From contig JAEDGW010000038.1 in the NCBI GenBank assembly GCA_016297325.1, positions 1 to 21,561 on the forward strand: a stretch of 21,561 bases of DNA. Direction: 5' to 3'. The position numbers and the translations under genes were made by a program. The stretch comes from Coprococcus sp. (lineage in GTDB: Bacteria > Bacillota > Clostridia > Lachnospirales > Lachnospiraceae). Each line of letters opens with the position of its first letter. Position 1 is the first letter of the stretch. Below, piece by piece: positions 1 through 7,801 of the stretch. The notes below the pieces were generated by a model that was not told where the DNA came from, ran no database searches, and saw only the letters and a list, made by a program, of their open reading frames with translations.

Positions 1-92
1 TTTGACTTCCACATCTTGTTTGCTCTTCTATGAGAGTGGCTCACTTTGATACCGAAATGAGCACCTTTATCACAAATTGAACATTTTGCCAT
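1..92 (-). CDS. rpmB: 50S ribosomal protein L28 (partial, N-terminal 30 residues)
   Basis: This is the 5' end of the gene for large-subunit ribosomal protein L28, cut by the left edge of the window. The minus strand reads MAKCSICDKGAHFGIKVSHS, followed by a basic RRANKMWKS stretch, which is typical of the L28 N-terminus. The CSIC pair (Cys4, Cys7) is half of the zinc-binding set found in the zinc-type L28; the other half would lie outside the window. The ATG at 90-92 is preceded by a strong GAAGGAGGTG Shine-Dalgarno sequence at 98-107, which fixes the start. It is divergent from the asp23-fakA operon, the same arrangement as rpmB/yloU/yloV in Bacillus subtilis. Confidence 0.95.
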   Translation of the reverse strand, partial: MAKCSICDKGAHFGIKVSHSHRRANKMWKS

Positions 93-149
93 AATAGCAC
101 CTCCTTCAATGAATAAACTAACTTGCCTTCTAAGTTCACAACAAGACAT

Positions 150-178
150 ATAATAGCAGATTATTTTTCTATATGCAA
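150..178 (-). promoter_or_regulatory. Sigma-A type promoter of rpmB
   Basis: On the minus strand there is a -35 box TTGCAT (173-178), a 17-bp spacer and a -10 box TATTAT (150-155). It lies about 50 bases upstream of the rpmB ribosome-binding site. Five of six bases match the consensus at -10 and four of six at -35. Confidence 0.65.
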
Positions 179-244
179 GTAAAAAATTAATTTTTGCGAA
201 AAAATATAAATGTGAGGTAATGAATGGGAGACAAGCTGGTTTTC

Positions 245-272
245 TTGATATTTTGCGTAATTATGATATAAT
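245..272 (+). promoter_or_regulatory. Sigma-A type promoter, extended -10, of the asp23-fakA-recG operon
   Basis: TTGATA (245-250) is followed by a 16-bp spacer and a perfect TATAAT (267-272). A TGA immediately upstream of the -10 gives an extended -10 motif. It is placed to give a leader of roughly 35-40 bases before the asp23 start. It is the only convincing promoter I see for the plus-strand genes up to 11329. Confidence 0.75.
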
Positions 273-315
273 CAATAAAGACTATGTTTGTAACTCGATA
301 GAAAGGAGTTAGACC

Positions 316-675
316 ATGAAAGAATATATAACAGGAGACAATGGAAAAGTAAGTATAGATGAGAGTGTTGTTGCACAGGTCGCAGGACTTACAGCACTTG
401 ATTGTTTTGGAATTGTTGGCATGGGTATAGTAAGTGTCAAGGATGGAATAGTAAAACAGCTCCGCAGAGACAACGTATCCAGGGGTGTGAATGTGCGTTT
501 TGATGAGAACGGAGATATAGTTATAGAACTGCACATTGTAGTTGCTTATGGAGTCAGTATAAAGGCTGTGACGGACAACCTTATGCAGTCTGTGAAATAT
601 AAAGTGGAGGATTTCACTTCATTTAAAGTAAGCCAGATTAACGTGTACGTAGAAGACGTTAAGGTGATGGATTAA
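316..675 (+). CDS. Asp23/Gls24 family envelope-stress protein (YloU-like)
   Basis: The 119-residue product belongs to the Asp23/Gls24 (DUF322) family, small proteins linked to the cell envelope and alkaline stress in Firmicutes. Visible family traits are the opening GKVSIDESVVAQVAGLTALD, a glycine-rich GIVGMG turn, the beta-strand segment GDIVIELHIVVAYGVSIKAV and the C-terminal VSQINVYVEDVKV. There is no membrane segment or signal peptide. AAAGGAG at 302-308 gives a good ribosome-binding site for the ATG at 316. The stop codon lies 18 bases before fakA, and the pair matches yloU-yloV of B. subtilis, where the two are also linked. The exact molecular role is unknown. It may bind a membrane partner, since Asp23 of Staphylococcus is membrane-tethered, but no such partner is visible here. 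Confidence 0.88.
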   Translation: MKEYITGDNGKVSIDESVVAQVAGLTALDCFGIVGMGIVSVKDGIVKQLRRDNVSRGVNVRFDENGDIVIELHIVVAYGVSIKAVTDNLMQSVKYKVEDFTSFKVSQINVYVEDVKVMD

Positions 676-693
676 TTTTGGAGGAAACGGAAA

Positions 694-2382
694 GTGAGTA
701 ATACGATCGATGCTCTTGCACTGAAGAAGGCGTTCATAGCCGGTGCAAATAATCTTGACAATAACAAAGAATATATCAATGAACTGAATGTGTTCCCTGT
801 ACCTGATGGGGATACAGGAACGAACATGACACTGACGATACTGTCAGCCGTAAGAGAGGTTGAAGCTTCTCCTGATGACATGAAGTCCATAGCCAGGGCG
901 ATGTCCACAGGATCACTCAGAGGTGCCAGAGGTAATTCTGGTGTTATCCTTTCACAGCTTCTCAGAGGCTTCAGCAAGAAGATACAGGATAAGAGGATCA
1001 TAGATGTCCATGATATTGCGGATGCTTTTCAGAAAGCTGTTGAGACTGCGTACAAGGCAGTCATGAAGCCGAAAGAGGGAACTATCCTCACAGTTGCAAA
1101 GGGCGTTGCGTCAAAGGCCAGAGACTGTGCCGATGCAGATATGTCACTTGCCCAGTTCTGCGATGAGGTTATTGAATATGGTGATGCGGTGCTCGCTTCA
1201 ACACCTGAGATGCTTCCTGTACTCAAGGAGGCTGGAGTTGTTGATTCAGGCGGACAGGGACTTATGGTCGTTCTCAAAGGTGCGGTTGACTGTCTTATGG
1301 GCAGAGTAACTGTTGAACTTAGCAAGAGTACCGGTGCTGTGAATGTGAAGAAGAACACGACAGGCGCAGGCAATGATGAGATATCAACGGCTGATATAAA
1401 GTTCGGTTATTGTACAGAGTTTATAATCAATCTTGAGAAGCCTTATGGGGATGCCGAGGAGGATGATCTGAAGAGCTTCCTTGAATCCATAGGAGATTCT
1501 ATAGTATGTGTATCCCTTGATGACATAGTGAAGATACATGTTCATACGAATCATCCTGGCCAGGCATTTGAGAAGGGACTTACTCTCGGTTATCTTACAA
1601 ATATGAAGATCGACAACATGAGGATCGAACACAACGAGAGAGTGAGCCAGTCAGAGAGAGCTGAGTCTGCAAGGCAGGAAGAGGAAAGACAGCACAGAAA
1701 GCATGAACCTGCTGAACCAAAGAAGAAATATGGCTTTATAGCCGTATCTATGGGTGATGGACTCAATAAGTTATTTGGTGAGCTCGGTGCGGATCATGTC
1801 ATAGAGGGCGGTCAGACCATGAATCCAAGTACAGAGGATATGCTCAATGCCATAGATAAGGTGAATGCAGAGAATATATTTATACTCCCTAACAACAAGA
1901 ATGTTGTACTTGCGGCAAATCAGGCTGCTTCACTGTGTGAGGACAAGAACATAATAGTTATTCCTACGGCGAATGCGCCACAGGGAATCAGTGCTATGAT
2001 AGCATTTGACAGCACGGCAGATGTGGATGAGAACAAATCATCGATGAAGGCCGCTGTGAAGAATGTGAAGAGCGGTCAGGTCACATATTCAGTGAGAGAC
2101 ACGTCCATAGATGGAAAAGCCATCAAGGAGGGCGACATCATGGGTATAGGTGACAAGGGACTTGTCAGTGTCGGAGATGATATAGAGCAGGTTACATTTG
2201 ACCTGATAGCAGATGGCGTGGATGATGATTCGGAAGTTATAAGTATATATAACGGAGCGGATGTTTCACAGGAGGATGCTGACAAATTGGCAGCCCGTGT
2301 GGAAGAGGCCTATCCGGATGTGGATGTACAGTGTTATTATGGCGGTCAGCCGATATATTACTATATAGTTTCAGTTGAATAG
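694..2382 (+). CDS. fakA: Fatty acid kinase, catalytic subunit FakA (DAK2 domain, YloV)
   Basis: FakA phosphorylates fatty acids held by a FakB (DegV-family) carrier to give acyl-phosphate for phospholipid synthesis. The N-terminal DhaL/DAK2 kinase domain (about residues 1-200) carries the nucleotide and Mg site NVFPVPDGDTGTNM, with Asp38 and Asp40. The middle domain contains Cys240 and the IHVHTNHPG motif with His282 and His284; as I recall, these positions match the zinc ligands described for Staphylococcus aureus FakA. A C-terminal domain (about 345-562) begins at KYGFIAVSMGDG. Its 562 residues are normal for the family. The start is GTG at 694 with GGAGG at 680-684. A charged stretch rich in E, R, Q and K (about 312-345) links the middle and C-terminal domains. 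No fakB lies nearby, so the carrier protein must be encoded elsewhere. Confidence 0.92.
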   Translation: MSNTIDALALKKAFIAGANNLDNNKEYINELNVFPVPDGDTGTNMTLTILSAVREVEASPDDMKSIARAMSTGSLRGARGNSGVILSQLLRGFSKKIQDKRIIDVHDIADAFQKAVETAYKAVMKPKEGTILTVAKGVASKARDCADADMSLAQFCDEVIEYGDAVLASTPEMLPVLKEAGVVDSGGQGLMVVLKGAVDCLMGRVTVELSKSTGAVNVKKNTTGAGNDEISTADIKFGYCTEFIINLEKPYGDAEEDDLKSFLESIGDSIVCVSLDDIVKIHVHTNHPGQAFEKGLTLGYLTNMKIDNMRIEHNERVSQSERAESARQEEERQHRKHEPAEPKKKYGFIAVSMGDGLNKLFGELGADHVIEGGQTMNPSTEDMLNAIDKVNAENIFILPNNKNVVLAANQAASLCEDKNIIVIPTANAPQGISAMIAFDSTADVDENKSSMKAAVKNVKSGQVTYSVRDTSIDGKAIKEGDIMGIGDKGLVSVGDDIEQVTFDLIADGVDDDSEVISIYNGADVSQEDADKLAARVEEAYPDVDVQCYYGGQPIYYYIVSVE

Positions 2383-2411
2383 ACTTATGTCTGGTTGTGA
2401 GAGGTGGTCAT

Positions 2412-4448
2412 ATGGTGTTAAGGGACTCCATAAAAACAATAAAAGGGGTTGGCGATAAAACCGCAGCGGTTTTCGCCAGGCTTGGAGTGGAGACGGTTCA
2501 GGATCTGCTTCTATATTACCCCAGAAATTATGTTGCCTATGAGAATCCCGTTGACATCAGTGATCTTCAGACCGGAAGCCGGCAGTCGGTGAAAGCGGTT
2601 ATAAACAGCAGAGCAGAAGTCAGGAAAGTACATGGACTTACCATAGTGATCGTGTACGCAAAGGATTACTCAGGGACAATTAAGCTTACTTGGTTTAATT
2701 GTCCTTTTTTGCGCAGTTATTTCCATATAGGCCAGGAATTTGTATTTGTAGGCGATGTGTCGTATAAGAACGGCATGATGGTGATGACCCAGCCGGAATA
2801 TTATACTGCATCGGCTTATTCCCAGATGACCCACAGATGGCAGCCGGTATATGGTGTTACCGCTGGCATCACATCCAAGACCATACAGAAGGCGGTAAAG
2901 AGTGCTCTGCCGGTTGTGGATCAGCTTCACGACTATCTGCCTCAGAAGGTATGTGACGAGTATGGAATCATGGAGCTTGGCAGGGCTGTGTCTGCGATGC
3001 ATTTTCCTATGAATGAGGAACAGCTTAAGAGTGCGGTGAGAAGAGCTGCATTTGATGAATTCTATTCGTTTATTGCCAATCTTCACCGCATAAAGGATGA
3101 CAATGCATTTGTATATAATGACAATGTTATAAAGTGTGATGACAAGGTGAGAACGTTCATAGAGAATCTGAGCTTTACTTTGACAGGTGCGCAGATGAAT
3201 GCGGTGAGGGATATGCTGTCGGATATGGCGTCAGATCATGTGATGAACAGGCTTGTCCAGGGCGATGTCGGATCCGGCAAGACCATAGTGGCGGAGATAG
3301 GGCTTTTTGCCGCTGCCTCATGTGGATACCAGGGCGTGCTCATGGCTCCTACGGAGGTACTTGCCGTGCAGCATTACAAAGAGCTCAGCGAGAGGTTTGC
3401 CAGATATGGCATCCCGGTTGGCCTGCTGACCGGATCGATGACGGCCAGGGAGAAGCGGGAGATGCAGCAATCCATAAAGAACGTTGATGTCATGGTCATC
3501 GTGGGAACCCATGCCCTCATACAGGACAAGGTAGATTATAGCCGTCTTGGACTCGTCATAACGGATGAACAACATCGTTTTGGTGTGAAGCAGAGAGAGA
3601 AGCTTGCGGAGAAAGGCGGACATCCGCACACGCTTGTCATGAGCGCAACACCTATACCGAGGACACTGGCGATCATCATGTACGGTGATCTTGATATTTC
3701 GGTCATTGACGAGTTGCCTGCCGGAAGGATCCCTATAAAGAACTGTGTTGTGGATGAGAGCTTCAGGAAGAAGGCGCAGGCATTTATCGTGAATGAGGTG
3801 GCAAAGGGGCATCAGGTGTACATAGTGTGTCCTATGGTTGAGGCCAGCGAGGTCCTCGATGATGTGGCAAATGTCACGGAGTACACTGAGGAGCTCAGGA
3901 ACACCTTGAAGAGTGATTACAATGCTGATATTTCTGTGACATGCCTTCACGGCAAGATGAAGGCGGACGAAAAAAATTCCATATTGGAAGAGTTTAGCAA
4001 GGGTTTGATAGATATTCTCGTATCGACCACAGTAATAGAAGTGGGCATCAATAATCCAAATGCGACAGTCATGATGGTGGAGAATGCTGAGAGATTTGGC
4101 CTGGCACAGCTCCATCAGCTAAGGGGACGAGTCGGGCGTGGAGACAAGCAGTCCTATTGTATATTTATGAGCGGAAAGAAAGACAAGGACACGATGGAAA
4201 GGCTTGGAGTTCTGGAGAGATCAAATGACGGCTTTTTCATAGCTGGCGAGGATCTCAAGATGAGAGGCCCTGGAGACTTCTTTGGAATAAGACAGAGCGG
4301 GGATATCATGTTCAAAGTTGGGGATATATATAACCACGCAGATATGCTGAAAGCTGCCCAGGAGGTTTATGGCAGATATGGGGATGAGATAGAAGCGTCA
4401 TATGATGAAAACGGAGATGGCAGACGGTATATTTCACCGGTTTTGTGA
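2412..4448 (+). CDS. recG: ATP-dependent DNA helicase RecG
   Basis: RecG is a superfamily 2 branch-migration helicase that reverses stalled replication forks and processes Holliday junctions. The N-terminal wedge/OB part includes IKGVGDKTAAVFARLGV and DLLLYYPRNY. The helicase core has Walker A GDVGSGKT (residues 284-291), the DEQH box (385-388), SATPIPRT (motif III) and the C-terminal QLRGRVGRG (motif VI). The C-terminal GPGDFFGIRQSG is also characteristic. I place the start at ATG 2412 because AGGTGG (2402-2407) precedes it; an in-frame GTG at 2397 would add five residues but has no ribosome-binding site. The resulting 678 residues fit the family. It starts 29 bases after fakA and its stop lies 13 bases before the moxR-type gene. 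Confidence 0.95.
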   Translation: MVLRDSIKTIKGVGDKTAAVFARLGVETVQDLLLYYPRNYVAYENPVDISDLQTGSRQSVKAVINSRAEVRKVHGLTIVIVYAKDYSGTIKLTWFNCPFLRSYFHIGQEFVFVGDVSYKNGMMVMTQPEYYTASAYSQMTHRWQPVYGVTAGITSKTIQKAVKSALPVVDQLHDYLPQKVCDEYGIMELGRAVSAMHFPMNEEQLKSAVRRAAFDEFYSFIANLHRIKDDNAFVYNDNVIKCDDKVRTFIENLSFTLTGAQMNAVRDMLSDMASDHVMNRLVQGDVGSGKTIVAEIGLFAAASCGYQGVLMAPTEVLAVQHYKELSERFARYGIPVGLLTGSMTAREKREMQQSIKNVDVMVIVGTHALIQDKVDYSRLGLVITDEQHRFGVKQREKLAEKGGHPHTLVMSATPIPRTLAIIMYGDLDISVIDELPAGRIPIKNCVVDESFRKKAQAFIVNEVAKGHQVYIVCPMVEASEVLDDVANVTEYTEELRNTLKSDYNADISVTCLHGKMKADEKNSILEEFSKGLIDILVSTTVIEVGINNPNATVMMVENAERFGLAQLHQLRGRVGRGDKQSYCIFMSGKKDKDTMERLGVLERSNDGFFIAGEDLKMRGPGDFFGIRQSGDIMFKVGDIYNHADMLKAAQEVYGRYGDEIEASYDENGDGRRYISPVL

Positions 4449-4461
4449 TGGAGGTTTGTGA

Positions 4462-5427
4462 ATGGATGTTACATATGTAAAAAAGACAGCGGATATGATC
4501 ATGGATAATGTATCAAAGGTTATGGTGGGGAATGAGAATACTATAGAATTGATCCTTGCCGCTATGCTTGTCAATGGTCATGTGTTGATTGAGGATAGAC
4601 CGGGAACCGGCAAGACGATGATGGCAAGGTCAATCGCAGACAGCATAAGCTGTAAATTCAAAAGAGTACAGTTTACGCCGGATCTGATGCCGTCCGACAT
4701 CACGGGTATAAATATATATAATAAAAAAGAAGAAAAGTTTCAGCTTGTGAAAGGACCTGTATTTACAAATGTCCTTCTTGCTGATGAGATAAACAGAGCT
4801 ACGCCAAGAACTCAGTCAAGTCTTCTTGAGGCTATGGAAGAGCGTCAGGTTACGATCGATGGTGTGAGTTATGAGCTTGAAAGTCCTTTTATGGTCATAG
4901 CTACACAGAACAATATAGAATCAGTTGGCACATATCCTCTTCCGGAAGCCCAGCTTGACAGATTTTCGGTGAAGATAGGGATGAGCGGGATAAGTTATGA
5001 AAACGAGATGCTTATCATGGACAGATTTGCATCGGGAGAGAGGATACAGCTCAGTCCTGTGTGTGATGCTTCTGACATAATCGGCATGAGAGATGCTGTA
5101 TCACAAGTATATGTAAAGGACTGTGTCAGACGATATATATTAGATATTGTTATGGCCACCAGAAATGATAAAAAGATAACTTCGGGTGTTGGTACAAGAG
5201 GCGTGCTCATGCTTATGAGAACAGCTATGGCTTATGCCGGGATAAAGGGTAGAGATTATGTGACGCCTGATGATGTCAAGTATCTGGCGCCGTATGTCCT
5301 TGGACACAGAGTTGCGGCTGTGGGCGGCTTTGGCATCAGAAGTGATGGCAAAAAGATAATCGAACAGATCGTTTCAGAGATTGAAGTTCCGGTTGAGGAT
5401 TGGAGGGGCAACCAGCACACCTCCTGA
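4462..5427 (+). CDS. MoxR family AAA+ ATPase
   Basis: The 321-residue protein is an AAA_3/MoxR ATPase, a family thought to act as chaperones that remodel or mature membrane or secreted protein complexes. It has Walker A EDRPGTGKT (residues 44-52, Lys51), Walker B LLADEINRA (Asp108, Glu109), the MoxR signature RTQSSLLEAMEERQVTIDG, and the sensor segment MVIATQNNIESVGTYPLPEAQLDRF. The C-terminal lid contains VGTRGVLMLMRTAMAYAGIKGRDYVTPDDVKYLAPYVLGHR. The position 46 Arg in Walker A (DRPGTGKT) is a minor variation on the usual GxPGxGKT. GGAGG at 4450-4454 serves the ATG at 4462. It forms a tight set with the following DUF58 and DUF4129-like genes, as in many bacteria. The specific client is not known. 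Confidence 0.92.
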   Translation: MDVTYVKKTADMIMDNVSKVMVGNENTIELILAAMLVNGHVLIEDRPGTGKTMMARSIADSISCKFKRVQFTPDLMPSDITGINIYNKKEEKFQLVKGPVFTNVLLADEINRATPRTQSSLLEAMEERQVTIDGVSYELESPFMVIATQNNIESVGTYPLPEAQLDRFSVKIGMSGISYENEMLIMDRFASGERIQLSPVCDASDIIGMRDAVSQVYVKDCVRRYILDIVMATRNDKKITSGVGTRGVLMLMRTAMAYAGIKGRDYVTPDDVKYLAPYVLGHRVAAVGGFGIRSDGKKIIEQIVSEIEVPVEDWRGNQHTS

Positions 5428-5444
5428 TTTTATGGGGATATATT

Positions 5445-6563
5445 ATGGAGATAATCATTGCCGTAGCTGTATGTATTGCTGTTTATTTTGTTCAGCAGGC
5501 TGTATATAGGAAGAGATGGAGTGAGCATCTTGAGGTGAGCATAGAATTTGACGAGGATCATGTATCGATTGGAGATACGGCTCATCTGACGGAGATCGTG
5601 TGCAATGATAAGGGATTGCCGCTTCCGTCGTTTCATATCAAATTTAACACATCAAGGACGTTTACTTTTCCTGACAATAAAAATGCAAAAATAACCGACT
5701 GTTACCACAGAAATGATGGCTTTTCGATCATGGGACATCAGAAGATCACACGTAAGCTTGAGTTTGTTACAAGCAGAAGGGGATATTATGATATATCAGG
5801 TGTGAATATAACGGCTATGGATTTTTTTATGACAGGCAGTTATGCAAGAAAGCTTGCTAACTCGTCACATGTATATGTGCTGCCTGACAGAGTGGATAAT
5901 GCTGCGATGGAGCCTGTGTGTGATACTCTGATGGGAGAGTTTATTGCGAGAAAGAGTATAGTTGAGGACCGGTATTCATTCCGTGGCATCAGAGAATATA
6001 TGACCGGAGATCCGATGAATGCGATAAACTGGAAAGCCACTGCAAGAGCCGGGGAACTTGCTGTGAACATGTATGACCGGTCAGCTGACCAGAAGATCTG
6101 TATCATGCTCAGTATGGATACGGAAAGCATGATAAGACAGGAGTATATCAGAGAATTATCAATAAGGATTGCGGGAAGTGTCGCCGAGTTTTTTATATCG
6201 CATCATGTTCCGGTATCACTCGAAACAAATGGTAAGGATGTTGTCACTGGCAATTCTGAGAAAGTCCCGTTTGGGGCATCGGATATACATATGTTGAATA
6301 TTGACAGATGTCTGGCAAGGATCGATTGTGATGAGACAAGTGATTTCTCTGATGTAGTTGATGGCATGCTGAGAAATAAATCCACAGAGATAACGTATAT
6401 TATTGTTTCGTCGTATTGTAAGGAGGATCTGCTCATAAAACTTGATTATGCTGTGGAAAACGGTGCCTCTGTATATATGATATCTCCAAATTTCGATATA
6501 GCCATGCCTAAACTTGCAAGAAAGTATATATATGACATGGGGGTGATCCTCGATGATGTATAA
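5445..6563 (+). CDS. DUF58 domain-containing membrane-anchored protein
   Basis: This is the usual partner of MoxR ATPases. An N-terminal membrane segment (about residues 2-18, IIIAVAVCIAVYFVQQAV) is followed by a beta-rich region. The DUF58 signature IREYMTGDPMNAINWKATAR places Gly188-Asp189-Pro190 in the centre of the family motif. Downstream is a von Willebrand-A-like segment, QKICIMLSMDTESM, with Asp225; the usual DxSxS metal site appears degenerate here (D-T-E-S). I choose ATG 5445 over the upstream in-frame ATG 5400, because 5400 lies inside the moxR-type gene whereas 5445 puts the membrane helix at the N-terminus with GGGG at 5434-5437 before it. The 3' end overlaps the next gene by 11 bases, which suggests translational coupling. 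Its biochemical function is unknown. Confidence 0.88.
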   Translation: MEIIIAVAVCIAVYFVQQAVYRKRWSEHLEVSIEFDEDHVSIGDTAHLTEIVCNDKGLPLPSFHIKFNTSRTFTFPDNKNAKITDCYHRNDGFSIMGHQKITRKLEFVTSRRGYYDISGVNITAMDFFMTGSYARKLANSSHVYVLPDRVDNAAMEPVCDTLMGEFIARKSIVEDRYSFRGIREYMTGDPMNAINWKATARAGELAVNMYDRSADQKICIMLSMDTESMIRQEYIRELSIRIAGSVAEFFISHHVPVSLETNGKDVVTGNSEKVPFGASDIHMLNIDRCLARIDCDETSDFSDVVDGMLRNKSTEITYIIVSSYCKEDLLIKLDYAVENGASVYMISPNFDIAMPKLARKYIYDMGVILDDV

Positions 6564-7788
6564 ACTTGAGATTATAAGAAGGATACTGAAGTGCTGTTAT
6601 TCAGCCATGTTTGCCATGGCGTGTATGCTTTTTATTATTGTGGTGTTCGATAAGGGGAACAGTTATTTTGTGCAGCTTATAACTGTTCTGGCATGCTTTG
6701 CACTGTCATATATTATACGCGAATTTGCGCCAAATGGTCTTGTGATCTGCGTTCTTCATCTGGCTATGGCCGGTGTGTCATTTTTCCTGCCGGTCACAGT
6801 TCTGGATATAGCTTTTATAGCGATAATATGTGTGTTTCATCTGATGTTTGAGTCGCTTGTATATATGAAGAATAACAGTAAGATAGACTATATGGATTCG
6901 GTGCCGTGGATAAGTGTACTTATGTGTTTTGTATATTATCTGTTTGGGATAGTTATTGGCAGCATTGTTCTGGAGAGAGCGATGTATATAATTGTCATAA
7001 GTCTTTTAGTCCTTACACTTATCAATATATATGTAGATGGTATCTGCAAATATATATCGTGTACAACAGAGGTCGATGGAATACCAGTGAACAGGATAGT
7101 GAAGTCTAATTCGAGGATTGTATTTGCGATTATCACTGGTATACTTGTACTAATGCTGCTTGCAGGAATACTTGACATGAGAGATGGCTTTGTCGGATTT
7201 TTACGCATGTTTGTTGCGGTTGTGAGATTTATTGCCACAGCTTTATTGTTTATCTGGGGAGCTTTTATATCCAGGTTCATGGGAGATGGAGGTTATGGAC
7301 AGCAACAGGATTCACCTGCCGATTATATAAATAATACGACGTCAGAGAGCAATCCTGTAGTTGAAGCGGTAATAGGTATTATGCTTGCTGCTCTCATAAT
7401 TGTATTTGTGTACCTGCTTGTGAGGAGCCTTATCAAAATATTTGGTGCGCTACTGAAAAGAAGAAATTACGGTTCTGATATAATAGAGAACAGCCGTGAG
7501 AAAAAGCAGAATGCAGAGAAAGTTGTAAAAAGAAAGAAACCGCACCGGATATTTATGAGCAGGGAGGAACGTTTTAGAAAGGCGTACAAGTTTCAGATGG
7601 AGAAATACCGCTATGATATAGATCTGTCTGTTTATCGGACCAGCGATGAACTTGCGGATGATGTAGAGAGCAATGATCTTGGGCAGGTAAGTGAGATGAA
7701 TGAACTCTACAAGGCGGTCAGATATGGAAAACGTCAGGTTGACAGGGAGACACTTTCAAAGATGCGTGATATAATAAACAAATTATAA
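6553..7788 (+). CDS. Multi-pass membrane protein with DUF4129-like tail; TgpA-like but without a transglutaminase domain
   Basis: I do not recognise a named gene. The 411-residue product has about seven to nine hydrophobic helices between residues 15 and 250, a short polar loop (about 245-270, GDGGYGQQQDSPADYINN), one more helix (about 272-300), and a basic cytoplasmic tail. The tail (334-411) has an RKAYKFQMEKYRYD segment, then YRTSDELADDV, then ELYKAVRYGKRQVD. That resembles the DUF4129 domain found at the C-terminus of TgpA-type membrane transglutaminases. The usual partner of MoxR and DUF58 carries an extracytoplasmic transglutaminase domain between its last two helices. Here that loop is only about 25-30 residues, so the Cys-His-Asp enzyme domain is absent. 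The start ATGATG overlaps the DUF58 stop. The function is inferred only by position. Confidence 0.72.
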   Translation: MMYKLEIIRRILKCCYSAMFAMACMLFIIVVFDKGNSYFVQLITVLACFALSYIIREFAPNGLVICVLHLAMAGVSFFLPVTVLDIAFIAIICVFHLMFESLVYMKNNSKIDYMDSVPWISVLMCFVYYLFGIVIGSIVLERAMYIIVISLLVLTLINIYVDGICKYISCTTEVDGIPVNRIVKSNSRIVFAIITGILVLMLLAGILDMRDGFVGFLRMFVAVVRFIATALLFIWGAFISRFMGDGGYGQQQDSPADYINNTTSESNPVVEAVIGIMLAALIIVFVYLLVRSLIKIFGALLKRRNYGSDIIENSREKKQNAEKVVKRKKPHRIFMSREERFRKAYKFQMEKYRYDIDLSVYRTSDELADDVESNDLGQVSEMNELYKAVRYGKRQVDRETLSKMRDIINKL

Positions 7789-7801
7789 GGGGGATACTGA
7801 A

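Noticed and set aside
3318..4115. A 265-codon open frame antisense to recG
   Set aside because: It lies wholly opposite the helicase motifs of recG, shows no recognisable domain, and its composition (many His, Arg and Leu) is what is expected from the complement of a conserved gene.
4700..4730. A shared AT-rich string (ATAAATATATATAA) in the MoxR gene and again near 8125 in the GH5 gene
   Set aside because: Both encode an Ile-Asn-Ile-Tyr-Asn stretch with this organism's preferred ATA/TAT codons; it is coincidental rather than a repeat element.
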